This document shows positions 34,283-45,474 of a stretch of 64,000 nt of DNA, piece by piece (position 1 is the stretch's first letter; each line of letters opens with the position of its first letter). The position numbers and the translations under genes were made by a program. Source of the DNA: Knoellia koreensis (GTDB taxonomy: Bacteria; Actinomycetota; Actinomycetes; Actinomycetales; Dermatophilaceae); the NCBI RefSeq assembly GCF_013041615.1, contig NZ_JABEPQ010000001.1:1294976-1358975 (forward strand). Direction: 5' to 3'. The notes below the pieces were generated by a model. That model was not told where the DNA came from. It saw nothing but the letters and a program-made list of their open reading frames with translations, and did no database searches.

Positions 34283-35026
34283 ATGGACAACACCAGTGGA
34301 GTCGGCGTTCTCGACAAGGCAGCCATCGTCCTCGGCGCCCTCGAGGCCGGGCCGTCGACCCTTGCCCAGCTGGTCACCGCGACCGGACTGGCCCGCCCCA
34401 CCGCACACCGTCTGGCCGTCGCGCTCGAGCACCACCGGCTCGTGACGCGCGACCTCCAGGGCCGGTTCGTCCTCGGGCCGCGTCTCGCCGAGCTCGCCGC
34501 GGCCGCCGGAGAGGACCGCCTGCTGGCCGCCGCCGGCCCCGTCCTCGGCGCGCTGCGCGACCACACCAACGAAAGCGCCCAGCTCTTCCGCCGCCAGGGC
34601 GACCACCGCATCTGCGTGTCGGCCGCCGAGCGCCCGGTGGGGCTGCGCGACTCGATCCCGGTCGGCGCAACCCTGTCGATGCTCGCCGGCTCGGCCGCCC
34701 AGGTGCTGCTCGCCTGGGAGGAGCCCGACCGCCTCCACCGCGGCCTGCACGGCGCCAAGTTCACCGCGACCACGCTCTCCGGCGTCCGCCGCCGCGGCTG
34801 GGCGCAGAGCGTCGGCGAGCGCGAGGCCGGCGTCGCGTCGGTGTCGGCGCCGGTGCGCGGCCCGAGCGGTCGCGTCGTCGCCGCCGTCTCCATCTCCGGC
34901 CCGATCGAGCGGCTCTCGCGCCAGCCCGGTCGCCTGCACGCCGCGACCGTGATCGCCGGCGCCAACAAGCTCACCGAGGTGCTCGCCCGCCACCACGCGC
35001 AGCAGCAACAGCAGAACGACGCCTGA
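34283..35026 (+). CDS. ltbR: IclR family regulator, LtbR-like
   Basis: 247-residue IclR-family protein: winged helix ([24 protein letters not shown], 25-48) and a C-terminal effector domain ([34 protein letters not shown]). In Corynebacterium glutamicum the divergent homologue LtbR represses leuCD, leuB and tryptophan genes. Gene arrangement here is the same, so repression of leuCD is likely. ATG 34283 is the conserved start. Confidence 0.85.
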   Translation: MDNTSGVGVLDKAAIVLGALEAGPSTLAQLVTATGLARPTAHRLAVALEHHRLVTRDLQGRFVLGPRLAELAAAAGEDRLLAAAGPVLGALRDHTNESAQLFRRQGDHRICVSAAERPVGLRDSIPVGATLSMLAGSAAQVLLAWEEPDRLHRGLHGAKFTATTLSGVRRRGWAQSVGEREAGVASVSAPVRGPSGRVVAAVSISGPIERLSRQPGRLHAATVIAGANKLTEVLARHHAQQQQQNDA

Positions 35027-35071
35027 GGCGACCCGGCTCACCGAGCCGGCCACGCGGCATACCCCCGCCTT

Positions 35072-35143
35072 GAACTTTGGGTCAAAGTTCGCGTGCGCTT
35101 GGAACCTTCCGGGCGCTCGCAAACTTTGGGCCAAAGTTCGCGA
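35072..35143. repeat. Family E element: paired AACTTTGGGCCAAAGTT palindromes, copy 1
   Basis: GAACTTTGGGTCAAAGTTC at 35072-35090 and AACTTTGGGCCAAAGTTC at 35122-35139 flank GGAACCTTCC (35101-35110). It sits downstream of the ltbR stop, between inward-facing GTATGCC words at 35056 and 35158. Confidence 0.85.
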
Positions 35144-35175
35144 GGGCACCGACCCGGGTATGCCGCGTGCACGGC

Positions 35176-35211
35176 AAAGCGCCCCCGTCCGGATCGGACG
35201 GGGGCGCTTTT
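35176..35211 (-). terminator. Bidirectional terminator downstream of tRNA-Glu
   Basis: AAAGCGCCCCCGTCCG-GAT-CGGACGGGGGCGCTTTT: a 13-bp GC stem with A and T runs on the two sides, 5 bases beyond the tRNA-Glu CCA end. Confidence 0.85.
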
Positions 35212-35218
35212 CGCGTGG

Positions 35219-35291
35219 TAGCCCCGACGGGATTCGAACCCGCGCTACCGCCTTGAGAGGGCGGCGTGCTAGGCCGCTACACAACGGGGCC
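35219..35291 (-). tRNA. tRNA-Glu (anticodon CTC)
   Basis: The 73-base cloverleaf starts GGCCCCG and pairs with CGGGGCT. Anticodon stem-loop CCGCC-CTCTCAA-GGCGG gives anticodon CTC, and the T-arm is CGGGTTCGAATCCCG. CCA is encoded (35216-35218). It follows tRNA-Gln, gltX's group, on the same strand. Confidence 0.95.
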
Positions 35292-35412
35292 CTAGCTGGT
35301 CTGCCTGGTCCTCGCGCGAAGCCCGGGCAGCGGAGTGAACCATACCGGCAGTGGGTGGGTTTCTCCGAATCGGCGGTTCCTGCACAGCATTTCGCACGGG
35401 AGCCGACGATGG

Positions 35413-35484
35413 CTGGGGTACCAGGACTCGAACCTAGACTAACTGAACCAGAATCAGTCGTGCTGCCAATTACACCATACCCCA
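35413..35484 (-). tRNA. tRNA-Gln (anticodon CTG)
   Basis: The 72-base cloverleaf has acceptor TGGGGTA / TACCCCA, anticodon arm ACTGA-TTCTGGT-TCAGT (anticodon CTG), T-arm CTAGGTTCGAGTCCTGG, and an encoded CCA (35410-35412). It lies between the HAD gene and tRNA-Glu. Actinobacteria lack GlnRS, so this tRNA is first charged with Glu by GltX, encoded upstream, then amidated by GatCAB. Confidence 0.95.
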
Positions 35485-35543
35485 AGGGGGTATCACCCGC
35501 TGCGCGCCCGGAGGCCTTCAGCGGAGTGAACCGAGGAGCGATG

Positions 35544-36302
35544 CTACCGGTCGCCCCGGCGCGTTCCCAAATCGGCTGCCCCGGTCTGCTCGCCCGCACC
35601 GGCCAGCACCTCGTCGAGCGATGTCACCAGCCTCACGTCGTCGGGCACGGGCGCTCCGTCGGGCACCTCCCCCGAGCGCAGCAGCCAGTGCGAGACGAGC
35701 CCCGCGTCGCGGCTCCCCATGGCGTCCGCGGCCAGCTCGTCGCCGACGTATGCCGTGTGCTCGGGCCTGCTCCCCAGCTCACCGCAGGCGTGCCGGAACA
35801 CCCGGGGATCAGGCTTGCCGATGCCGAGGTCGTCAGTGGTGACAACGACCTCGAACACCGACGCCAGGCCGCTCGCCTCGAGCTTGGCGCGCGTGTAGGT
35901 GCGCGATGAGTTGGTGAGGATACCGACCGGCAGCCCCGCGGCCCGCCACCGCTCGACGCCCGGCAGCACGTCGTCGAAGACGCGCAACGCCCCGGTGAAC
36001 GCCGGCTCGTACGCCGCCTCGAACGACTCGTACCGCGCCGGGTCCCACTCCAGACCCAGCCAGCGCACGACCTCGCCCAGCCGCTCGCGACGCATGGTCA
36101 CGAAGTCGACGTCGCCCGCGGCATACCGGCCGAACCACGCCTGCGGGTCGCGCCGGAAGCGCTCCCCCGCGGCGGCCGCTCGCTCGTGGTCGAGCTCCGG
36201 CCACGTCTGCCGGAACGCGGCAAGACCGCCGACCCGCATGGCGTCGGCGGTCGTGATGAGCGTGCCGTCGAGGTCGAGCAGGACGGCCGCCACGTCTGCC
36301 AC
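35544..36302 (-). CDS. HAD family hydrolase
   Basis: 252-residue haloacid dehalogenase-superfamily phosphatase. Motif I is LLDLDGTLI (Asp nucleophile about residue 10), motif II is LTNSSR, motif III Lys is in GIGKPDPRVF, and motif IV is AYVGDELAADA. The helical cap lies between motifs I and II. Substrate is unknown. It starts 6 bases after gltX's stop codon and precedes tRNA-Gln and tRNA-Glu, so it belongs to the gltX-tRNA transcript. Confidence 0.88.
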   Translation of the reverse strand: MADVAAVLLDLDGTLITTADAMRVGGLAAFRQTWPELDHERAAAAGERFRRDPQAWFGRYAAGDVDFVTMRRERLGEVVRWLGLEWDPARYESFEAAYEPAFTGALRVFDDVLPGVERWRAAGLPVGILTNSSRTYTRAKLEASGLASVFEVVVTTDDLGIGKPDPRVFRHACGELGSRPEHTAYVGDELAADAMGSRDAGLVSHWLLRSGEVPDGAPVPDDVRLVTSLDEVLAGAGEQTGAADLGTRRGDR

Positions 36303-36308
36303 GGGCGC

Positions 36309-37850
<1,542 letters not shown>

Positions 37851-37883
37851 GATGCGCCGATTCTAGGGACCCCGAGCGATGGT

Positions 37884-37920
37884 GAGGTATGCCGCGTGGC
37901 CGGGCCACGCGGCATACCTC
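37884..37920. terminator. 37-bp palindrome made of two GAGGTATGCCGCGTGGCC words
   Basis: GAGGTATGCCGCGTGGCC, one G, then its exact 18-base reverse complement. It lies 3 bases after the stop codon of the FAH-family gene and upstream of gltX, so it can act as the terminator of that gene. Inverted pairs of a frequent genome word acting as terminators are a hallmark of uptake sequences in Neisseria; here that parallel is inference. Confidence 0.8.
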
Positions 37921-37923
37921 TCG

Positions 37924-38700
37924 TCAGCGTCGGACGAAGGTGTTGGTGAGGGTCCCGATGCCCTCGATCTCGACCTCGACCCGCTGGCCGGGGTCGACGA
38001 GGCCGACGCCCGCGGGGGTGCCGGTGAGGATGACGTCACCCGGCAGCAGCGTGAACGCCGAGCTGACGAACGACACGAGGGTCGGCACGTCGAAGATCAT
38101 CTGCGACGTGCGGCCGTCCTGCACCGTCTCGCCCTCGAGCCGGGTGGTGATGCGCAGGTCGCTGACGTCGAGGTCGGTGTTGACCCACGGTCCGAGCGGC
38201 GTCGAGGTGTCGAATCCCTTTGCCCTGGACCACTGCCCGTCATCACGCTGCCAGTCACGGGCAGTCGCGTCGTTGGCGCAGGTGTAGCCGAAGACGACCT
38301 CGGGGACGCGCTCCTTGGGGACGTCCTTGGAGATGCGGCCGATGACGACGGCGAGCTCGCCCTCGTAGGAGATCTCGCGCGCACCGGCCGGCATCACGAC
38401 GGGATCGCCCGGGCCGACGACGGCGGTGTTGGGGATGAGAAACATCATCGGGCTCGTGGGTGGCTCGCCGCCCATCTCCTTGGCGTGGTCGGCGTAGTTG
38501 CGACCGATGCCGATCACCTTGCTGCGCGGGATGACCGGCGCGAGCAGGCGCGCGTCCTCGAGCGGCACGCGCTGGCCGGTGAAGACGACGGGTTGGTAGA
38601 GCGGGTCGCCCTGGATCTCGGCGATGACCTCCTGCCCCGGGTCGCCCTCGACCACACCGAACGTCGGGTCGTCACCTGTCGTGTATCTCGCGATGCGCAC
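37924..38700 (-). CDS. Fumarylacetoacetate hydrolase family protein
   Basis: 258-residue FAH-fold protein. Core motif: IGIGRNYADHAKEMG, then a metal-binding Glu pair in SYEGELAVVIGR, and DVILTGTPAGVG near the C-terminus. Members hydrolyse or decarboxylate 2-oxo acids (FAH, HpcE, oxaloacetate decarboxylase-like). This subtype commonly neighbours gltX in actinobacteria. GTG start 38698-38700 (VRIARYTTG). Confidence 0.88.
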   Translation of the reverse strand: MRIARYTTGDDPTFGVVEGDPGQEVIAEIQGDPLYQPVVFTGQRVPLEDARLLAPVIPRSKVIGIGRNYADHAKEMGGEPPTSPMMFLIPNTAVVGPGDPVVMPAGAREISYEGELAVVIGRISKDVPKERVPEVVFGYTCANDATARDWQRDDGQWSRAKGFDTSTPLGPWVNTDLDVSDLRITTRLEGETVQDGRTSQMIFDVPTLVSFVSSAFTLLPGDVILTGTPAGVGLVDPGQRVEVEIEGIGTLTNTFVRR

Positions 38701-38724
38701 GTCTCGACCATACCCACCCACGTC

Positions 38725-38764
38725 GAGTGCCTGAGAACTCCCCAGAGGTCGCTCTCAGGCACTC
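38725..38764. repeat. Inverted repeat family A, copy 2
   Basis: GAGTGCCTGAGA / TCTCAGGCACTC arms as in 3008-3057, here with a longer 16-base loop. It lies between the FAH-family gene start and the GlxA-type gene stop. Confidence 0.78.
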
Positions 38765-38773
38765 AACTCGAGC

Positions 38774-39727
38774 TCAGCGGCAGGTGAACTCGCGTCGGTA
38801 GCGCTGCGGGCTGGTGCCGACGACGCTCTGGAAGTGGGTGCGCAGCAACGACGCCGACCCGAACCCGCTGTGGGCTGCGACCTTCTCCACCGGCAGGTCG
38901 GTCTGCTCGAGCAGCTCACGCGCGCGCAGCACCCGCTGCTGGACGATCCACCGGTGCGGCGTCGTCCCGGTCTCGGCGACGAACCGCCGCGCGAACGTGC
39001 GCTCGGACATCATCGCCAGCCGGGCCAGGTCGGGCACGGTGTGCTGGGTGTCGAGGTTGTCGGCGATGTGCGCCAGGACCGGTTGCATGCTCTCGCACTC
39101 GGTCACGGGGATGGGCGTCTCGACGTACTGCCGCTGACCTCCGTCGCGCTGCGGTGGAACCACCATGCGGCGCGCAATCCTTGTGGCGACAGCGGATCCG
39201 AGCTCGCGGCGCACGAGGTGGAGGCACGCATCGATGCCCGCGGCGGTCCCGGCGCCGGTGATGATCGAGCCCTCGTCGATGAACAGGACGTCCATCGACA
39301 CCCGGGTGCGCGGGAAGCGGCGGGTGAACTGCTCGGCATACCTCCAGTGCGTCACCGCGCACTTGCCGTCGAGCAGCCCGGTCTCGCCGAGGACGAACGC
39401 GCCCGTGCAGATCGACAGGATCGTCGCACCGCGGCGGTGTGCCTCGCGGATCACGTCGAGCAGCTCGGCGGGGTACTCGTCGCGGATGCCACCGGCCGGC
39501 ATGACGACGAGATCGGCGTCGATGGCGTCCTGCCACTGGTGGCTCGGCACGTAGTGGCCGCCGCTGGTCGTCGGCACCGGCTCCCCCGCCACCTCGCCGC
39601 AGGTGATGAAGGTGAACGGCGGCACCCCGTCGTCGGTGCGGTCGAGCCCGAACACCTCACAGACGAGCGCCATCTCGAACATGGCCATGGGGTTGGCGAC
39701 GAGCGCCGCGATGGTGGAGAGAGCCAT
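38774..39727 (-). CDS. GlxA family transcriptional regulator (DJ-1/PfpI plus AraC)
   Basis: 317-residue regulator: N-terminal amidotransferase-like DJ-1/PfpI domain (ALVANPMAMFEMALVCEVFG; nucleophile-elbow Cys in SICTGAFVLGETGLL) and a C-terminal AraC helix-turn-helix (LARLAMMSERTFARRFVAETG, FGSASLLRTHFQ). Relatives control choline, betaine and arginine use. Start ATG 39725-39727; a GTATGCC word sits 8 bases upstream. It is divergent from the small membrane gene at 39822. Target genes unknown. Confidence 0.88.
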   Translation of the reverse strand: MALSTIAALVANPMAMFEMALVCEVFGLDRTDDGVPPFTFITCGEVAGEPVPTTSGGHYVPSHQWQDAIDADLVVMPAGGIRDEYPAELLDVIREAHRRGATILSICTGAFVLGETGLLDGKCAVTHWRYAEQFTRRFPRTRVSMDVLFIDEGSIITGAGTAAGIDACLHLVRRELGSAVATRIARRMVVPPQRDGGQRQYVETPIPVTECESMQPVLAHIADNLDTQHTVPDLARLAMMSERTFARRFVAETGTTPHRWIVQQRVLRARELLEQTDLPVEKVAAHSGFGSASLLRTHFQSVVGTSPQRYRREFTCR

Positions 39728-39821
39728 GTCGGTCAGTATGCCGCGGATCTGGCAGAAAATCTGCCCCACGCGTCAGTTCTGCCACTCGTGGCGGGATCGC
39801 TGCGGGCGCAGCATTGTTGCC

Positions 39822-39998
39822 ATGACCGCACTCATCCTCATCGCCCTCGTGACCGCCCTCGTCGTCTCGCTCGAGCGACACCACCGCCGCACCTGGGGAC
39901 TGCCCCGCGCACCCCACGGCGCCGACTCCACCATCGCCTTCACCGACCTCGACCACGACTGGGACCGCGTCTGGCACGACGCGACCGCCCGCCGCTGA
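39822..39998 (+). CDS. Small single-pass membrane protein, uncharacterised
   Basis: 58-residue protein: a hydrophobic helix at 2-17 (TALILIALVTALVVSL), then a basic cluster ERHHRRTWG and an acidic tail (FTDLDHDWDRVWHD). ATG 39822 is set just upstream of the helix. Size, composition and position suggest a real small gene conserved in relatives, but no function can be given. Confidence 0.6.
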   Translation: MTALILIALVTALVVSLERHHRRTWGLPRAPHGADSTIAFTDLDHDWDRVWHDATARR

Positions 39999-40035
39999 CC
40001 GCCGCCCGCGCGCCCACCGTGGCGGGTTAGCCTCG

Positions 40036-40929
40036 GTGCCCGTGGAGACGTTGGCGCGCGAGGACTGGCAGACGCGGGAGGCGGCCCATGCGGCGCGCGC
40101 CGACCGGCTCACCGCCGCACACCGGGCTCGCCGGGCCGATGGCCGCGCCCACCCGGTCGAGGACTTCCTCTTCACCTACTACCGCTTCTCGCCGGGCCAG
40201 CTTCGTCGCTGGCACCCCGGCGCATCCATCCGGCTCGCAGACGCCGCAGGTATGCCGCGTGCAGACTGGCGCTTCTACCGCCAGGTGGGTGGGAACGTGG
40301 AGCTGGACCACGCGGCATACCTCGAAAAACGTGGTGGGACAGTCGAATTCGTGCGGGCGCTGCTGACTGCCACGGCTGGGCGGCCAGCCCAGCTGGGGTG
40401 CTTCGGGCTGCACGAGTGGGCGATGGTCTATCGACAACCAGCCGAGGAGGTGCGGCACGCGGGGTGGCCGCTGCGGCTGGGTTCAGAGGGGACCGACGCG
40501 GTCGTCGAGGGGCAGCGGATCCGGTGCACGCACTTCGACGCGTTCCGGTTCTACACGCCGGAAGCGAGACCGCTCAACGTCGTGCAGCCGACGCGCGAGC
40601 GGCAGGTCGAGCTCGAGCAGCCAGGGTGTTTGCACGCCGGGATGGACCTTTACAAGTGGGCGGCCAAGCTGTCACCGGCGCTCCCGAGCGAGCTGGTGCT
40701 CGACTGCTTCGAGCACGCGCGGGCGATCCGCGAGCTCGACATGCGCGCCGCGCCCTACGACCTGAGCGAGCTCGGCTACGAACCGGTGCCGATCGAGACC
40801 CCCGCCGGCCGGGCCGAGTATGCCGCCGCGCAACGCCAGTTCGCGGTCCGCGGCCAAGCGCTGAGGGCACGCCTCCTGACCGCCATCGACGCCCTCTCCC
40901 CGTCGCCAATCCCCGCACAAGGCACGTGA
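40036..40929 (+). CDS. Uncharacterised conserved protein (often labelled 3-methyladenine DNA glycosylase)
   Basis: 297-residue soluble protein. Characteristic blocks are EDFLFTYYRFSPGQLRRWHPG, GCFGLHEWAMVYR, CTHFDAFRFYTPEARPLN, and QPGCLHAGMDLYKWA. Databases commonly give homologues the glycosylase label; I see neither the helix-hairpin-helix/GPD signature nor an AlkA or AAG motif, so the activity is unproven. Start is GTG 40036 (VPVETLARED) or the GTG two codons later. An inward-facing pair of GTATGCC words lies inside the gene (40250 and 40314). Confidence 0.75.
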   Translation: MPVETLAREDWQTREAAHAARADRLTAAHRARRADGRAHPVEDFLFTYYRFSPGQLRRWHPGASIRLADAAGMPRADWRFYRQVGGNVELDHAAYLEKRGGTVEFVRALLTATAGRPAQLGCFGLHEWAMVYRQPAEEVRHAGWPLRLGSEGTDAVVEGQRIRCTHFDAFRFYTPEARPLNVVQPTRERQVELEQPGCLHAGMDLYKWAAKLSPALPSELVLDCFEHARAIRELDMRAAPYDLSELGYEPVPIETPAGRAEYAAAQRQFAVRGQALRARLLTAIDALSPSPIPAQGT

Positions 40930-40945
40930 GCGACGCCCGGTCCGC

Positions 40946-40979
40946 GTGCCCGAAGCTCTGTGCACAGACCTTCGGGCAC
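40946..40979. terminator. Hairpin GTGCCCGAAG / CTTCGGGCAC
   Basis: Ten-base perfect arms with a 14-base loop, 17 bases after the stop codon at 40929. It is probably part of the bidirectional termination region with the palindrome at 41006. Confidence 0.65.
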
Positions 40980-41005
40980 CTTCACCGTGACGGCCTCCGT
41001 GCGCA

Positions 41006-41037
41006 GGAGCCCGGGCCTGCGCGCAGGCCCGGGCTCC
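41006..41037. terminator. 32-bp perfect palindrome between convergent genes
   Basis: GGAGCCCGGGCCTGCG followed by its reverse complement, 17 bases from the PadR gene stop (41054). It suits termination from both directions. Confidence 0.75.
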
Positions 41038-41053
41038 GGATGAGCGGTTGCGG

Positions 41054-41710
41054 TCAGCTCTTGTCGCCGGCCGCCTTGTCATTACCGGTGCCACCGTCGT
41101 CCTCGGCGAGGATGCGGTAGATCGCGCGGCGCGCCTCGGCCAACGCCTCGCGGGCTGCCTCGATCGACTCGGTGCGCCCGGTCATGCCGACCTGCTGGAT
41201 CGCGCCGTGCAGGGCGTGTACCTCCTGGCGCAGCTCGCGGAACCCGCGCTGCGGCGTGGTTGCCGCCGCGAAGGCCTCGGAGAGCTCGTCGGCGTGCTCC
41301 GCGGCATACGCCCGTCCGTCGTCGGTCAGGGCGAACACCTTGCGGCGCGCGTCGTCGTCGGACTCGTCGGGGGCGATGAGCCCCTCCTCCTCCAGCGCGC
41401 GCAGCGCCGGGTAGATCGAACCCGGGCCGGGCTGCCAGGTGGCGTCCGAGCGCTCGGCGATGGCGGTGATGATGCCGTAGCCGTTCATCGGCTCCTCGGT
41501 CAGCAGGGCGAGGATCGCGCGCCGGACGTCGCCGCGCCGGCCACGCCGGGGGCCGCCGAAGCCGCCACCGCGGGGTCCGCCGAAGCCCGGTCCGAATCCC
41601 GGTCCGCCGGGGCCGAAGCCGCGGTCGCCACGAGGGCCACGTCCGCGGCCGTGGGGGCCGCCGCGACGAGGGTGCTTGCTGTTCCTGTGATTGATGTCCA
41701 TGCGGTTCAT
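41054..41710 (-). CDS. PadR family transcriptional regulator with Gly/Arg-rich N-terminus
   Basis: 218-residue regulator. The first 60 residues are a low-complexity Gly/Arg/Pro stretch (repeats of GFGPGG, GGPRG). The PadR winged helix follows (RRAILALLTEEPMNGYGIITAI, QPGPGSIYPALRALEEEGLI), then a helical dimerisation domain. AAGGAG precedes the ATG at 41708-41710. Two near-identical palindromes lie 100-140 bases upstream, likely autoregulatory operators. No transporter gene is adjacent, so the target is unclear. Confidence 0.88.
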   Translation of the reverse strand: MNRMDINHRNSKHPRRGGPHGRGRGPRGDRGFGPGGPGFGPGFGGPRGGGFGGPRRGRRGDVRRAILALLTEEPMNGYGIITAIAERSDATWQPGPGSIYPALRALEEEGLIAPDESDDDARRKVFALTDDGRAYAAEHADELSEAFAAATTPQRGFRELRQEVHALHGAIQQVGMTGRTESIEAAREALAEARRAIYRILAEDDGGTGNDKAAGDKS

Positions 41711-41811
41711 GGGTGACTCCTTGAGGGTCTCGTTCGTGGGGTGCGGGGGCGTCGCCCTGGGCGGTTGGTCCGGCCTGGCGGCTCTCGCTCGCACTATCGA
41801 CGATCTTCCGT

Positions 41812-41848
41812 CGATATATCGCTATCGTGCACCTATCGATATATCGAT
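41812..41848. promoter_or_regulatory. Twin PadR-type operators
   Basis: CGATATATCG at 41812-41821 and ATCGATATATCGAT at 41835-41848 are spaced about two helical turns apart. They are the only strongly AT-rich DNA nearby, within the PadR promoter region. PadR repressors bind such dyads upstream of their own genes. The rest of 41711-42148 holds repeats described separately and the argG promoter. Confidence 0.65.
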
Positions 41849-41894
41849 GTCAAGCCCAGGTATGCCGCCCACTCCCCTCCGCGCCCGCCCCACC

Positions 41895-42016
41895 GAACTT
41901 TGGGCCAAAGTTCGCGAGTGCTGGGAACGTTCCGCGCACAGGCGGACTTTGGGCCAAAGTTCGCGAGTGCTGGGAACGTTCCGCGCACAGGCGGACTTTG
42001 GGCCAAAATTCGCGAC
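41895..42016. repeat. Family E element, copy 2: tandem 49-bp array
   Basis: Three AACTTTGGGCCAAAGTT-type palindromes, 49 bases apart (cores at 41899, 41948 and 41997), with the intervening GCGAGTGCTGGGAACGTTCC segment repeated identically. The third palindrome has a base change. It is followed by an inverted pair of GTATGCC words (42059 and 42082). It lies in the divergent padR-argG region. Confidence 0.88.
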
Positions 42017-42100
42017 GGAGGCAGCAGCCGCCCAGAGGCGCACCCCCTCAACGGCGAGGTATGCCGCGGACGCACGCGGGCGGCATACGGGCGCCACTGA

Positions 42101-43576
<1,476 letters not shown>

Positions 43577-43589
43577 CCCGCCCGGAGGG

Positions 43590-45170
43590 TCAGCGGACGG
43601 GGACTCCCGCCCGCACGAGGCCGTAGGTGACGCCGTCCACGAGCGCCTCCCAGGAGGCCTCGATGATGTTGCCGGCGACCCCGATCGTTTCCCACGACGT
43701 CGAGCCGTCCGAGGTCTCGATGAGCACCCGGGTGACGGCGTCGGTGCCGTGCGCGGCGTCGAGGATGCGCACGCGGAAGTCGATGAGCTCCAGCTTGTCG
43801 AGCTCCGGGTATGCCGGCGCGAGAGCTTGGCGCAGCGCGTGGTCAAGTGCGTTGACGGGGCCGTTGCCCTCGCCGGTAGCGACGACGCGCTGCCCACCCG
43901 CCCGCACCTTGACCGTCGCCTCCGACAACGCGTCTTCGGCGCCGCGAGCGTCGGTGATGACGCGCCACGACTCAACGTCGAAGAACGCCTGCGTCGTCCC
44001 CTCCACCTCGCGACGCAGCAGCAGGTCGAACGACGCATCCGCCGCGTCGAAGGTGTAGCCGCGCAGCTCGAGGTCCTTCACCTTGGCCAGCACCCGCGCG
44101 AGCAGCTCGGGGTCACCGGACAGGTCGTAGCCCAGCTCGCGACCCTTGAGCTCGATCGAAGCACGACCGGCCATGTCCGACACCAACATCCGCATGTCGT
44201 TGCCGACGAGCCCGGGGTCGGCGTGCTGGTAGAGATCGGGGTCGACCTTGATCGCCGACGCGTGCAGGCCGGCCTTGTGCGCGAACGCGCTGGCGCCGAC
44301 GTACGGCTGGCGCGAGTAGGGCGGGACATTGGTGACCTCGGAGATCGAGTGGGCGATGCGGGTCGCCTCACGCAGGCGCTCGGTCTCCAGCAGCGGCAGC
44401 CCACGCTTGATCTGCAGGTTGCTGACGACCGTGAGCAGGTCGGCGTTGCCGGTGCGCTCGCCGTACCCGTTGATCGTGCCCTGCACGTGCGTCGCCCCGG
44501 CATCCACGGCCGCCATCGAGTTGGCAACCGCACACCCTGTGTCGTTGTGGCAGTGGATACCCACGCGCGCTGACGTCGCGGCCACGGCATCGGCCACCAC
44601 GTCGGCCACCTGACCCGGCAGCATGCCGCCGTTGGTGTCACAGAGGGCCACCACCTCGGCGCCGGACTCCATTGCGGCAGAGACGACTTCGAGCGCATAG
44701 GCGCGGTCCGCGGCATACCCGTCGAAGAAGTGCTCGGCGTCGAGGAAGACGCGCCGCCCCTCCGCCGTCAGGAACGAGACCGTGTCGCGCACCATCTCCA
44801 GGTTCTCCTCGAGAGTAGTCCGCAGCGCGGACTCCACATGCCGCACATGGGATTTCGCGACGAGGGTGACCACGGGTGCCTGGCTGTCGACGAGGGCGCG
44901 GACCAGGGGGTCGTCGGCCGCGCGACCGCCGGCCCGCCTGGTCGCGCCGAATGCCGCGAGCGTCGCGTTGCGCAGCCGCAGCTCGGTGCGTGCCCGGGCG
45001 AAGAACTCGGTGTCCTTCGGGTTCGCGCCCGGCCAACCGCCCTCGATGAAGCCGACCCCGAGCTCGTCGAGGTGCGCCGCGATGGCGAGCTTGTCCGCGA
45101 CCGAGAGGTTCAGCCCCTCCTGCTGCGCACCATCGCGCAGGGTCGTGTCGTAGACGTGCAGGTCGCTCAT
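43590..45170 (-). CDS. cimA: Citramalate synthase
   Basis: 526-residue member of the isopropylmalate/citramalate synthase family (HMGL-like TIM barrel plus C-terminal regulatory domain). Catalytic motif [13 protein letters not shown] at 7-19; metal ligands are in [14 protein letters not shown]. In the citramalate family the enzyme joins pyruvate and acetyl-CoA, giving a threonine-independent entry to isoleucine. The C-terminal LeuA-like domain suggests feedback control. The attenuator leader upstream contains Val and Ile codons. A homocitrate-type specificity cannot be excluded. Confidence 0.88.
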   Translation of the reverse strand: MSDLHVYDTTLRDGAQQEGLNLSVADKLAIAAHLDELGVGFIEGGWPGANPKDTEFFARARTELRLRNATLAAFGATRRAGGRAADDPLVRALVDSQAPVVTLVAKSHVRHVESALRTTLEENLEMVRDTVSFLTAEGRRVFLDAEHFFDGYAADRAYALEVVSAAMESGAEVVALCDTNGGMLPGQVADVVADAVAATSARVGIHCHNDTGCAVANSMAAVDAGATHVQGTINGYGERTGNADLLTVVSNLQIKRGLPLLETERLREATRIAHSISEVTNVPPYSRQPYVGASAFAHKAGLHASAIKVDPDLYQHADPGLVGNDMRMLVSDMAGRASIELKGRELGYDLSGDPELLARVLAKVKDLELRGYTFDAADASFDLLLRREVEGTTQAFFDVESWRVITDARGAEDALSEATVKVRAGGQRVVATGEGNGPVNALDHALRQALAPAYPELDKLELIDFRVRILDAAHGTDAVTRVLIETSDGSTSWETIGVAGNIIEASWEALVDGVTYGLVRAGVPVR

Positions 45171-45276
45171 CGTGGGTCCTCGAGTCGATCGGTTTCGGCT
45201 ACGTCCTGGTGTGATTGTCCCCTGTCGCGTCCGGGCCGGCGCGGGGTGTGTCCGACCGCGGCTTCGTCGACAAACG

Positions 45277-45302
45277 AAAAGACCCCCCGGGTGTGGGAGG
45301 TC
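45277..45302 (-). terminator. Attenuator terminator upstream of cimA
   Basis: On the minus strand: AGACCTCCC, loop, GGGGGGTCT, then TTTT. It starts 25 bases after the leader peptide stop codon and lies 106 bases before cimA. A competing hairpin with a perfect 10-bp stem (45304-45328, GCGCGACGAA / TTCGTCGCGC) sits between them. Confidence 0.75.
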
Positions 45303-45327
45303 TGCGCGACGAAGGGTCTTCGTCGCG

Positions 45328-45372
45328 CTAGTCGATAATCACCATGGCGGTGGCCACGTGCCAGGACGTCAT
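45328..45372 (-). CDS. cimA leader peptide MTSWHVATAMVIID (putative)
   Basis: A 14-codon open frame upstream of cimA whose last sense codons include Met-Val-Ile-Ile just before the stop. The stop codon touches a perfect hairpin, followed by an intrinsic terminator. This is the layout of transcription attenuation, with stalling at Val/Ile codons when charged tRNA is short. A weak TTCAGC-17-CACGCT promoter would place the transcript start at the ATG (leaderless). A shorter start (MVIID) is possible. Confidence 0.65.
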   Translation of the reverse strand: MTSWHVATAMVIID

Positions 45373-45474
45373 GGGCACAGCGTGACACGAGCGGTCCACC
45401 TGCTGAACCCCGGGTCCGCATCGTGGTCAGGCTTCCGGATGCGTGCATCCACCCACGGGCCTACCGTGCCGAGC

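Noticed and set aside
35056-35164. Transposon-like unit bounded by inverted GTATGCC words around family E copy 1
   Set aside because: No reading frame inside, no target duplication, and the word is frequent everywhere, so the pairing is probably chance.
41895-42016. Possible CRISPR array (regular 49-bp period)
   Set aside because: The intervening segments are identical rather than unique spacers, each unit is itself palindromic, and no cas genes are near.
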